Shown: positions 26,995-33,546 of the stretch, one piece after another
Position numbering within the stretch: the first letter of the stretch is position 1
Layout: every line of letters starts with the position of its first letter
Assembly: GCA_009691705.1 (NCBI GenBank)
Contig: SIAR01000006.1
Location: 19,254-83,253, forward strand
Origin: Phycisphaerales bacterium
GTDB lineage: Bacteria > Planctomycetota > Phycisphaerae > Phycisphaerales > SM1A02
Reading direction: 5' to 3'
DNA: 64,000 bases
Program-made: the position numbers and the translations under genes
Notes under the pieces: model-generated
The model's database searches: none
Told to the model about the DNA's origin: nothing
What the model saw: only the letters and a program-made list of their open reading frames with translations

Positions 26995-27111
26995 ATGAAA
27001 GTTCGAAGCAGTATCAAGCGCCGCACACTCGATTGTCAGATTGTTGTCCGCAAGGGCAAGCGCTTTGTCATTAACAAGAAAAACCCTCGGCTGAAGCAGC
27101 GACAGGGCTGA
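26995..27111 (+). CDS. rpmJ: Ribosomal protein L36, zinc-free form
   Basis: 38 residues from ATG 26995 ([20 protein letters not shown]), ending NPRLKQRQG. The length equals that of the zinc-binding type, whose ligands are Cys11, Cys14, Cys27 and His33. Here these are Thr11, Cys14, Asn27 and Leu33, so only one ligand remains. In sequence it resembles the zinc-independent paralogue type ([20 protein letters not shown]). It is in its normal place between infA and rpsM. Together with S14 it suggests that ribosomes of this organism depend less on zinc. Confidence 0.95.
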   Translation: MKVRSSIKRRTLDCQIVVRKGKRFVINKKNPRLKQRQG

Positions 27112-27130
27112 GCCACCATCGGAGCCAACT

Positions 27131-27508
27131 ATGCCACGTATTGCCGGTATCGACATTCCTGACAAAAAGAAGATCCTCTATTCACTTCAGTACATCCACG
27201 GTATTGGACCAAAGGGCGCTGCTGCGATCCTGGCTAAGACCGGGATCGATCCTGACCGTCGGACGCACACGCTTGGCGATCAAGAACTTGCGGCGATCTC
27301 GAAGGAGATCGACGACAGTTACATCGTTGAAGGTGCTTTGCGGCGCCAAGTGACGCAAGACATTCAGCGTCTCAAGGACATTCATGCATACCGCGGCGAA
27401 CGTCATCGTCGCTCGCTGCCATGCCGTGGACAGCGCACCCGTACCAATGCCCGCACGCGCAAGGGTAAGAAGAAGACCGTGGCCGGTAAGAAGGGCGTGA
27501 ACGGTTAA
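27131..27508 (+). CDS. rpsM: Ribosomal protein S13
   Basis: 125 residues, normal length. [26 protein letters not shown], the helix-two-turns-helix region ([38 protein letters not shown], conserved as YRGxRHRxxLPxRGQRT) and the basic [11 protein letters not shown] tail are typical. S13 contacts the P-site tRNA and S19. GGAG precedes the start. Confidence 0.97.
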   Translation: MPRIAGIDIPDKKKILYSLQYIHGIGPKGAAAILAKTGIDPDRRTHTLGDQELAAISKEIDDSYIVEGALRRQVTQDIQRLKDIHAYRGERHRRSLPCRGQRTRTNARTRKGKKKTVAGKKGVNG

Positions 27509-27534
27509 TCCGCGACTCGCACGAGAACAACACT

Positions 27535-27909
27535 ATGTCGAAGAAACCAAAGATTCGCAAGAACGTCATCAAGGGCATCGTGAACGTGAGCGCCACGTTT
27601 AACAACACGATCGTCACAATCACCGACACTAACGGCGAAACCATTTGTTGGGACTCCGCTGGAAGCGTTGGCTTCAAGGGTGCCCGCAAGAGCACGCCAT
27701 TCGCCGCGAGTCGCGCGAGCGAACGTGCCGCTGGCAAAGCCCGCCGCGTCGGCATGCGTGAAGTCGAAGTTCGGGTTCGTGGGGCAGGTCCAGGTCGTGA
27801 GTCGGCAGTGACGGCACTGCAGGCGAATGGCCTGAAGGTCTTGTCAATCGAAGATCAGACGCCACTGCCATTCAATGGATGTCGTTCGCCCAAGAAGCGC
27901 CGCGTCTAA
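27535..27909 (+). CDS. rpsK: Ribosomal protein S11
   Basis: 124 residues, normal length. [45 protein letters not shown] contains the S11 hallmarks ([12 protein letters not shown], [16 protein letters not shown]), and the C-terminus ends [11 protein letters not shown]11 forms the 30S platform next to the E-site mRNA. The gene usually next, rpsD (S4), is not here; a 130-bp gap with no open frame lies between rpsK and rpoA. Confidence 0.97.
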   Translation: MSKKPKIRKNVIKGIVNVSATFNNTIVTITDTNGETICWDSAGSVGFKGARKSTPFAASRASERAAGKARRVGMREVEVRVRGAGPGRESAVTALQANGLKVLSIEDQTPLPFNGCRSPKKRRV

Positions 27910-28039
27910 GATCGAAAATCATCGTTTTGCTTGGTCCCATAGCAGGGGCCGCAGACCGCCCAGCAGGGCTTTGCGGCATCCGATCGGGACTCGGCTCGTT
28001 CGGTTCGGCTGGACAACTGCTGGTTAGGAGATTTGAGTC

Positions 28040-29041
28040 ATGCATATTCGCTGGAGAGGTCTTGAACTACCGGGTCGTGTTACCGCCGACAAGAGCAGTC
28101 TGAGTTCGACGTTTGGTCGTTTTTCGGCTGAACCATTCGAGCGCGGTTTCGGCACAACAATTGGCAACAGTCTGCGCCGCATTCTGCTTTCGAGCATTGA
28201 AGGCGCCGCAGTCACCAAACTGCAAATCGCCGGCGTGACACATGAATTCACATCGATCCACGGCGTTGTGCAAGATGTCTCTGACATCGTGCTCAACATC
28301 AAGGGTCTCATCGTTGAGATGGATGGCGACGAACCCAAGACGGTGCGCATTCGCGTGGAAGGTCCATGCGATGTCACTGGAGCCTCGATCGAAAGCGATG
28401 CATCGGTGCGCATCCTCAATCAAGATCATGTGATCTGCCGCGTGAACGAAAAGGTTCGCTTCGAAGCAGACCTCACCATCAAGCGTGGACGTGGATATCA
28501 ACCAGCGAGCGAGCAGTACAACACTGAAGAAGATCAGGTCATCGGAGACATTCCGGTCGATGCGATCTTCACTCCAGTACAGCGCGTTCGTTACCGCGTC
28601 GAAGACACGCGCGTGGGACAGCGCACCAATTACGACCGTTTGGTGCTCGATGTGTGGACCAACGGAACAGTCACGCCAGAGATGGCATTGGTCGAAGCGG
28701 GAAAGATTCTGCGCAAGCACGTCAATCCCTTCGTTCAATTCGACTCGGTTGGCCAAGACGTTGTTGAGCAGGGGCTCACGTCCGATGCGACCGAGGATGT
28801 CAATCTGGAGCGCAAGCTCTCTATGACGCTCGTCGACCTCAATCTTGGGGTTCGGGCAACGAACTGCTTGCAGTCGGCTGGCGTCGCGACGGTAGGCGCA
28901 TTGATCACCAAGACAGAGGTAGAACTGATGGAACTTCGTTCTTTCGGTAAGACCTCACTGAATGAGATCAATGCACGTTTGCAAGAGATCGGTTTGTCAC
29001 TCGGCATGCAAATGCCAGAAGGTTTTTCTTCCAGAGGTTGA
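28040..29041 (+). CDS. rpoA: RNA polymerase alpha subunit
   Basis: 333 residues, family length about 330. The N-terminal assembly domain has FSAEPFERGFGTTIGNSLRRILLSSIEGAAV, the dimerisation signature. The C-terminal domain (from about residue 255) has the helix-hairpin-helix regions LNLGVRATNCLQSAGVATVGALI and LRSFGKTSLNEINARLQEIGLSLG, which bind UP elements and activators. GGAG lies ten bases before the ATG at 28040. It is in the alpha operon between rpsK and rplQ. Confidence 0.98.
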   Translation: MHIRWRGLELPGRVTADKSSLSSTFGRFSAEPFERGFGTTIGNSLRRILLSSIEGAAVTKLQIAGVTHEFTSIHGVVQDVSDIVLNIKGLIVEMDGDEPKTVRIRVEGPCDVTGASIESDASVRILNQDHVICRVNEKVRFEADLTIKRGRGYQPASEQYNTEEDQVIGDIPVDAIFTPVQRVRYRVEDTRVGQRTNYDRLVLDVWTNGTVTPEMALVEAGKILRKHVNPFVQFDSVGQDVVEQGLTSDATEDVNLERKLSMTLVDLNLGVRATNCLQSAGVATVGALITKTEVELMELRSFGKTSLNEINARLQEIGLSLGMQMPEGFSSRG

Positions 29042-29097
29042 GCGCCTTGCTCGACCCGCGGACGGATTCGGTCATTGGACCAAAGGAGTATTGAATC

Positions 29098-29715
29098 ATG
29101 AGACATCGTGTAGCCGGTAAACAACTCTGCCTCGAAAGCGACCATCGCCGCGCGATGCTTCGCAATCTTGCTGCTGGACTCTTCGAACATGGTGAGATCG
29201 TCACCACACTCACGAAGGCGAAAGCGGTCAAGCCATATGTGGAACGTCTGATCACAATCGCACGCCATCGCACGCTCGCATCGCGCCGACTGTTGCACAG
29301 TCGTCTCACCGACCGCTCGATCTTCGCGTGGGTTGCAGATCCCAAGGTGAAAGAAGAACGCAAGCAGAGTTCCTACTGGACACTCCCTGCCGCGAGCGAG
29401 ATTGAGTTCAATCGCTTCGGAGAGTTGCGCAAATCGCCCCGCTTGGTGCACCATCTGATGACGCGCGTCGCGCCGCTCTTTACCGACCGTCCGGGTGGTT
29501 ACACCCGCATCGTGAAGTTGGATCGCCGACGCATTGGCGATGCGACCAACTTGGTCGTCTTGCAGTTGGTTGGTCGCGAGGGTGGTTCGCAAGTTTCGGG
29601 GGGAACCTCGGGACGGCGCTCAACCGCTGATCGTCGCACCGCATTCGCAGCCCAGATTCGTAAGGAATCAGGCAAGGGCGCAGCGACCACAGGTGGCGAA
29701 GCCGCAGCGAGCTGA
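29098..29715 (+). CDS. rplQ: Ribosomal protein L17 with internal insertion
   Basis: 205 residues against the usual 115-130. The first 70 residues (MRHRVAGKQLCLESDHRRAMLRN, GEIVTTLTKAKAVKPYVERLI) and residues 121-158 (VAPLFTDRPGGYTRIVKLDRRRIGDA) are standard L17. Between them, at about residues 72-115, is an extra segment of some 45 residues, and a Gly/Ser/Arg/Ala tail follows residue 160. It is the last gene of the superoperon, ahead of the hairpin terminator at 29755-29810. Confidence 0.95.
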   Translation: MRHRVAGKQLCLESDHRRAMLRNLAAGLFEHGEIVTTLTKAKAVKPYVERLITIARHRTLASRRLLHSRLTDRSIFAWVADPKVKEERKQSSYWTLPAASEIEFNRFGELRKSPRLVHHLMTRVAPLFTDRPGGYTRIVKLDRRRIGDATNLVVLQLVGREGGSQVSGGTSGRRSTADRRTAFAAQIRKESGKGAATTGGEAAAS

Positions 29716-29754
29716 GTTTCTGCATCGCCGTCGGATAGATAATCGAGAACGCAC

Positions 29755-29810
29755 AACGACGCGTGGTTTCTTCGAGCCAGTTAGAACTGGCGAAGAAATC
29801 GCGCGTCGTT
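29755..29810 (+). terminator. Long hairpin terminator of the ribosomal operon, overlapping pheS 3' end
   Basis: The arm starting AACGACGCG at 29755 pairs with CGCGTCGTT ending at 29810. Inside are GTTTCTTC/GAAGAAAT and GCCAGT/ACTGGC around a TAGA loop, giving roughly 24 pairs with a 2-base bulge and two G-T wobbles. TTTT follows on the plus strand (29809-29812). It ends transcription from rplQ. Its right half is the last ten codons of the convergent pheS, whose stop codon (29781-29783) falls in and beside the loop. On the minus strand no T-run follows, so it acts mainly in the rplQ direction. Confidence 0.85.
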
Positions 29811-30782
29811 TTCAAAGAGCCAGCGAATGTCGCTGATGCCATAACGCCGCATCGCGATGCGTTCGACTCCGAGTCCAAACGCATATCCGCGCCACTGTTC
29901 AGGATCGATGCCGACGGCTGTGAGAACGTTGGGGTCGACCATCCCGCAGCCGCCGATCTCGACCCACTGCAACTGCCCGCGAATATGCATCTTCATGTCA
30001 ACTTCGGCGGATGGTTCGGTGAATGGAAAGAAACTCGGGCGCATGCGCACTTCGGCCTCGGGCCCAAAGTACGAGCGGGCGAATTGCAGCAGCGCCGTCT
30101 TGAGATCGACCAGCGAGAGCGCCCGATCGATGCAGAGTCCTTCGATTTGGTGAAACATCGAAAAGTGGGTCGCGTCGTGTGTGTCGGGGCGGTAGACACG
30201 ACCAACAGCGACCACTTTCAGCGGAAGTGGTTGCGATTCCATCGCGCGAATCTGCACTGTAGAAGTCTGGGTGCGAAGAAGTCGCTTCAGCCCAGCCTCA
30301 TCGCCCATGTAAAAATTGTCGCTTGCATCGCGCGCGGGGTGACCCTCTGGAATGTTGAGCGCAGTAAAATTGTGCCACTCGTCTTCGATTTCTGGTCCAT
30401 CGGCGACTGAAAAGCCCATCCGTCCAAAGACATCGACGATCTCGTCGATCGTGCGCGAAAGGATGTGACGACGACCCTGCCCCAGAGACTGCCCTGGTTC
30501 TGTGACATCAATGGTTGACGCGGATGGCGCTGTGGCCGTCACGCTCTTGCGGGATTCGAATGAACTCTCGAGGTGCCCCTTGAGTTCGTTGAGGCGCTTT
30601 CCCAGCAGGGGCTTTTCGTCACGTGGGGCATCCTTCAGGCGCGCCATGATCGATTTGAGTTGCCCGCTCGGTCCGAGATAGGAGACGCGCCACTCCTCGA
30701 GCGCCAGCGCTGAATTCGCCGCCACGAGCGCGGAATCAGCAGACACGACCAACAAATCGATTTCATCTGCAATGGATGGCAT
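29781..30782 (-). CDS. pheS: Phenylalanyl-tRNA synthetase alpha subunit
   Basis: 333 residues, normal length. An N-terminal coiled-coil region precedes the class II core: PFSVADGPEIEDEWHNFTALNIPEGHPARD (motif 1 region, quoted in part), THDATHFSMFHQIEGL (motif 2) and FGLGVERIAMRRYGISDIRWLFENDARFL (motif 3). With PheT it charges tRNA-Phe. pheT is not adjacent, since the 3' neighbour is the convergent rplQ, so the two subunit genes are separated. A terminator-like hairpin lies 55 bp upstream of the ATG, which could attenuate transcription. Confidence 0.97.
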   Translation of the reverse strand: MPSIADEIDLLVVSADSALVAANSALALEEWRVSYLGPSGQLKSIMARLKDAPRDEKPLLGKRLNELKGHLESSFESRKSVTATAPSASTIDVTEPGQSLGQGRRHILSRTIDEIVDVFGRMGFSVADGPEIEDEWHNFTALNIPEGHPARDASDNFYMGDEAGLKRLLRTQTSTVQIRAMESQPLPLKVVAVGRVYRPDTHDATHFSMFHQIEGLCIDRALSLVDLKTALLQFARSYFGPEAEVRMRPSFFPFTEPSAEVDMKMHIRGQLQWVEIGGCGMVDPNVLTAVGIDPEQWRGYAFGLGVERIAMRRYGISDIRWLFENDARFLRQF

Positions 30783-31101
30783 TGGGAAGGGGAGTGTAGA
30801 AGAGTTGGGGCGCGGAGTCGGTCAAACAAAATGAAACCGGGGTGTCCGCGCTCTGAATTTGAAAGCGAGCAGACACCCCGGTGCCCCGGTCTCGAAACGT
30901 TCCCCAACGGAAAGTCCCCGAAATGTCGTTCCCCAGAAACTGCCACCAGACCCAAGCGGACGAAACTGAAACTGCTCTCGCAATCCGTGCGCGATCCCTG
31001 GAAGGGCTCAACACAGGAGATAGACATTTAGTGGAGGTCTATTGATGAAAATCTTGTAACTTTCTCGTGGGGGGTAGCCAAACCGAGAATTCGCTCTTTT
31101 C
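30783..31101. other. Intergenic region between pheS and sigma-like gene (319 bp)
   Basis: Divergent gap that must hold the promoters of pheS (minus) and of the sigma-like gene (plus). I see no convincing protein gene. Its main content is the strong hairpin at 30837-30881. A second notable item is a strong GGAGG (31033-31037) followed after 8 bases by a four-codon frame ATG AAA ATC TTG TAA at 31045-31059, which could be a minimal leader ORF or chance. No -35/-10 pair stands out. Confidence 0.5.
30837..30881 (-). terminator. Rho-independent-type hairpin in the pheS leader (attenuator candidate)
   Basis: CCGGGGTGTC at 30837-30846 pairs perfectly with GACACCCCGG at 30872-30881, and the inner bases GCTC/GAGC extend the stem. 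Read on the minus strand, the stem is followed at once by TTTCATTTTGTTT, the form of an intrinsic terminator. The only gene downstream on that strand is pheS, starting 55 bp later, so it is placed as a pheS attenuator, or as a terminator for a short upstream transcript. No Phe-rich leader peptide is evident upstream. Confidence 0.65.
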
Positions 31102-31809
31102 ATGCAAACATCGCCCGATCAACCGACGCCCACCAAGTCCTTTCCTGATACGCAGACGCTTTGGATTTCGCAACGCCTCACCGAGGGGGAAGCTGGACGG
31201 ATTCTGGTGAATGGCCACGTCATGACGAGTTACCTGCGGCCGCTGTCGGTTTATTGTCATGCGATCGGTCTTGCGACTAGTTTGCGATGCGAGCCAGACG
31301 AACTCGTACATGGTTTCTTTGCGAGTCGTTTGGTCGACACGAGTTACCTCAGATCCTGGATCGAGAGCGGAATTCGCCTGCGACTGTGGCTTCGCAACGG
31401 TCTGAATCTCTACGCGCATGAGCGGTATCGGGGGAAGTCAAGAGAGCGCACGGAATCGACCGCGCCACCAGAGGCAATGTCGAAGACCGCCGAAGCAGAG
31501 CAGTTGTTCGAACGCGCTTGGGCTATTTCAGCGCTCGACCAAGCGATGAGTGAGACCAAGGCAGATCTTGCACGACGGGGCAGATCGAGCGAATGGGAAA
31601 TTTTCTGGGGACACCACATCGATGGAACTCCATACGCGACACTCGCAGGGCGGTTTCAGTTGACGAGTGCGCAAGCGGCACAGCGCGCCTTCTCGGTGGC
31701 TGAGTCTTTGCGCGGAGCGCTCGCGGGAATTCTGCGAAAGGACGGAGCAATCGGATCGCAACTCGACGCAGAGGTTCGCGCGATGATGGAGGCACTCAAT
31801 GGACGATGA
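31102..31809 (+). CDS. Sigma-70-family (ECF-like) protein, planctomycete type
   Basis: 235 residues. Layout and motifs resemble a planctomycete sigma family: a region-2-like segment (EPDELVHGFFASRLVDTSYLRSW, comparable to the usual DLTQGFFARLLEKDYL), a variable linker (HERYRGKSRERT), then a helix FERAWAISALDQAMSETKADLA (usual RRWALTLLDRAL) and a region-4-like helix-turn-helix TPYATLAGRFQLTSAQAAQRAFSVAESLRGAL. It would direct RNA polymerase to a small regulon. The C-terminus resembles the usual VEDELRHLF end. No anti-sigma gene is recognisable, unless it is the small overlapping downstream gene. Confidence 0.75.
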   Translation: MQTSPDQPTPTKSFPDTQTLWISQRLTEGEAGRILVNGHVMTSYLRPLSVYCHAIGLATSLRCEPDELVHGFFASRLVDTSYLRSWIESGIRLRLWLRNGLNLYAHERYRGKSRERTESTAPPEAMSKTAEAEQLFERAWAISALDQAMSETKADLARRGRSSEWEIFWGHHIDGTPYATLAGRFQLTSAQAAQRAFSVAESLRGALAGILRKDGAIGSQLDAEVRAMMEALNGR

Positions 31810-32266
31810 GTCGCCGACTTCCAACCAACCGCAGAGCGTGACCACACCAGTTGCGATGCAACTCTTCTCGGCCATCCTTGGACCACAAGCGCAGCCCGTC
31901 GATCTTGTTGCGGCCCGTTGCGCAGCCAAGGACGGTGCGGCGTGGAGCGCAGGGGTATTGGCGCGGCGCGGCGCGACCCTCAAAGGAGTTGCGCAGTGGA
32001 CGGCGTGGAAGAGTTCTGCGAAGGCTGACTTTGACAGGGTGGAGTTGCGATCCCAGAACCCTGCTGCGCTTGAATCATTTCTTGAATACTCCGCGGCGAT
32101 TGCCGGCGCGTTAACTCACGAGCACACCTTGATCTCGACGATGCCGCGCGAGGAGATACGCCGAATGCTGCGGGTCGTTGGCGCGGGACTCACCGGCGAA
32201 TGGCGCGAAGTATTCGATCGCGCGATCACGAGCCTTGCGGAGATTTCACAGGCGACCCCGCGCTAG
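31799..32266 (+). CDS. Hypothetical protein coupled to the sigma-like gene
   Basis: 155 residues, starting at an ATG that overlaps the sigma-like gene's stop by 11 bp, so the two are surely co-translated. Predicted mostly helical (MQLFSAILGPQAQPVDLVAARC, LESFLEYSAAIAGALTHEHTLI), with no membrane segment and no recognised domain. Position suggests a partner or regulator of the sigma-like protein, which is inference from context only. It converges on argJ, 47 bp away. Confidence 0.6.
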   Translation: MDDESPTSNQPQSVTTPVAMQLFSAILGPQAQPVDLVAARCAAKDGAAWSAGVLARRGATLKGVAQWTAWKSSAKADFDRVELRSQNPAALESFLEYSAAIAGALTHEHTLISTMPREEIRRMLRVVGAGLTGEWREVFDRAITSLAEISQATPR

Positions 32267-32313
32267 GTTGTTGATGCTTCGGTTGAAATGCTGGGATTGC
32301 AGTGGTTGCAGTG

Positions 32314-33546
32314 TCAGGTCGTGTAGTCGGCGTTTATCTCAACGTAGCGCTTGGTGAGTCCGCACGACCAGAAGACATCGGAGGCACTGCCCATTGCGAG
32401 GTGCAATTCAATGGCGACAGTGTCTGCGGTGAATGCGCCGCGCACCGCTGCAGGATCGCTGGTGGTTGGAGCGCCGTTGGCAAAGAGTTCAATGCCGCCT
32501 GTCGAAACGCGAATCATGTTTGGATCGAACGCAATCCCCGCCCGACCCGCAGCAGCGAGAATGCGTCCCCAGTTGGGATCGCCTCCAGTCACGGCAGTTC
32601 GCACCAGCAAACTCATCGCAACGGTGCGGGCGACTTGTAGGGCATCACTGCCCGTCTTTGCGCCGTAGACGCGCACTTCTATGCCGCGCTCAAATCCCTC
32701 ACCGTCGCGCACGACCATCAGCGCGAGATCTTGAGCGACTGCTTCGAATGCGGCGGCGAGTTCGGGCGCCGGCGCAGCACCCGCCTTGCCCGACGCGAGA
32801 GCAAAGACGCTGTCGTTGGTACTCGTGTCGCCGTCCACTGAGATTCGGTGAAAGGACCGATCAACCGCAGCGCGCAGATGGTTATCGAGTTGTTGCGGTG
32901 TGCAAGCGGCATCGGTGGCAAGCACGGCGATCATCGTTGCCATGTTTGGATGAATCATGCCAGCGCCCTTGGCTACGCCAGTCACCCGACAGGTGTGCGA
33001 TGTTTCGCCGTCGGTCCACTGGATCGTTCGCGTCGACCACTTGGGACGGGTGTCAGTCGTCATGATCGCGCGGGCAAAGGTTTCACAGGATCCAGATTGA
33101 ACGGATGCCACCAGCGCGGGCAGTGCGCGTTCAATGCGGTCGATGGGAAGTTGCACGCCGATCACACCAGTTGAGTTCGTGAGCACAGTGGTGGCATTGA
33201 CGCCCAAGAGTGTGGCAAGGGCAGTCGTTGCCCGCTGGGCACGGGCGAAACCTTCAGCGCCTGTTGCGGCGTTGGCGCATCCTGAATTGATTACCAGTGC
33301 CGAGATCTTGCCTCGCGATGCAACGAGGTTTGCCTTGGATAGTTGAAGCGGCGCAGCGCAGATGAGATTCTTTGTGAAGACCGCCGCCGCAGTGAGTGGC
33401 GCATCGCCGTGAATCAGGGCGAGATCGCGCACTCCTTGTTTCTTGATGCCTGCAGCAACACCGCCCGAAGAAAATCCAAGAGGCCACGGCGGAGCGTGTG
33501 AAAGTGTTGAAAGCGGGGCGCTCGGCGTGGCAGTGGTCGGAGTCAT
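32314..33546 (-). CDS. argJ: Glutamate N-acetyltransferase / amino-acid acetyltransferase ArgJ
   Basis: 410 residues from ATG 33546 (MTPTTATPSAPLSTLSHAP); a longer open frame reaches into argH and is rejected. ArgJ moves the acetyl group from N-acetylornithine to glutamate, recycling it. Motifs are VINSGCANAATGAEG, NSTGVIGVQLP and KGAGMIHPNMATMIAVLATDA, whose Ala-Thr is the self-cleavage site that frees the catalytic Thr, then SVDGDTSTNDSVFALASG and GGDPNWGRILAAAGRAGI. Start and argH stop overlap by 4 bp. It is the last gene of the arginine operon. Confidence 0.96.
   Translation of the reverse strand: MTPTTATPSAPLSTLSHAPPWPLGFSSGGVAAGIKKQGVRDLALIHGDAPLTAAAVFTKNLICAAPLQLSKANLVASRGKISALVINSGCANAATGAEGFARAQRATTALATLLGVNATTVLTNSTGVIGVQLPIDRIERALPALVASVQSGSCETFARAIMTTDTRPKWSTRTIQWTDGETSHTCRVTGVAKGAGMIHPNMATMIAVLATDAACTPQQLDNHLRAAVDRSFHRISVDGDTSTNDSVFALASGKAGAAPAPELAAAFEAVAQDLALMVVRDGEGFERGIEVRVYGAKTGSDALQVARTVAMSLLVRTAVTGGDPNWGRILAAAGRAGIAFDPNMIRVSTGGIELFANGAPTTSDPAAVRGAFTADTVAIELHLAMGSASDVFWSCGLTKRYVEINADYTT

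Noticed and set aside
30886..31027. Minus-strand frame MSISCVEPFQ... as a Phe leader peptide of pheS
   Set aside because: It has several Phe codons, but they are scattered rather than clustered, there is no strong ribosome-binding site, and the frame runs through the hairpin.
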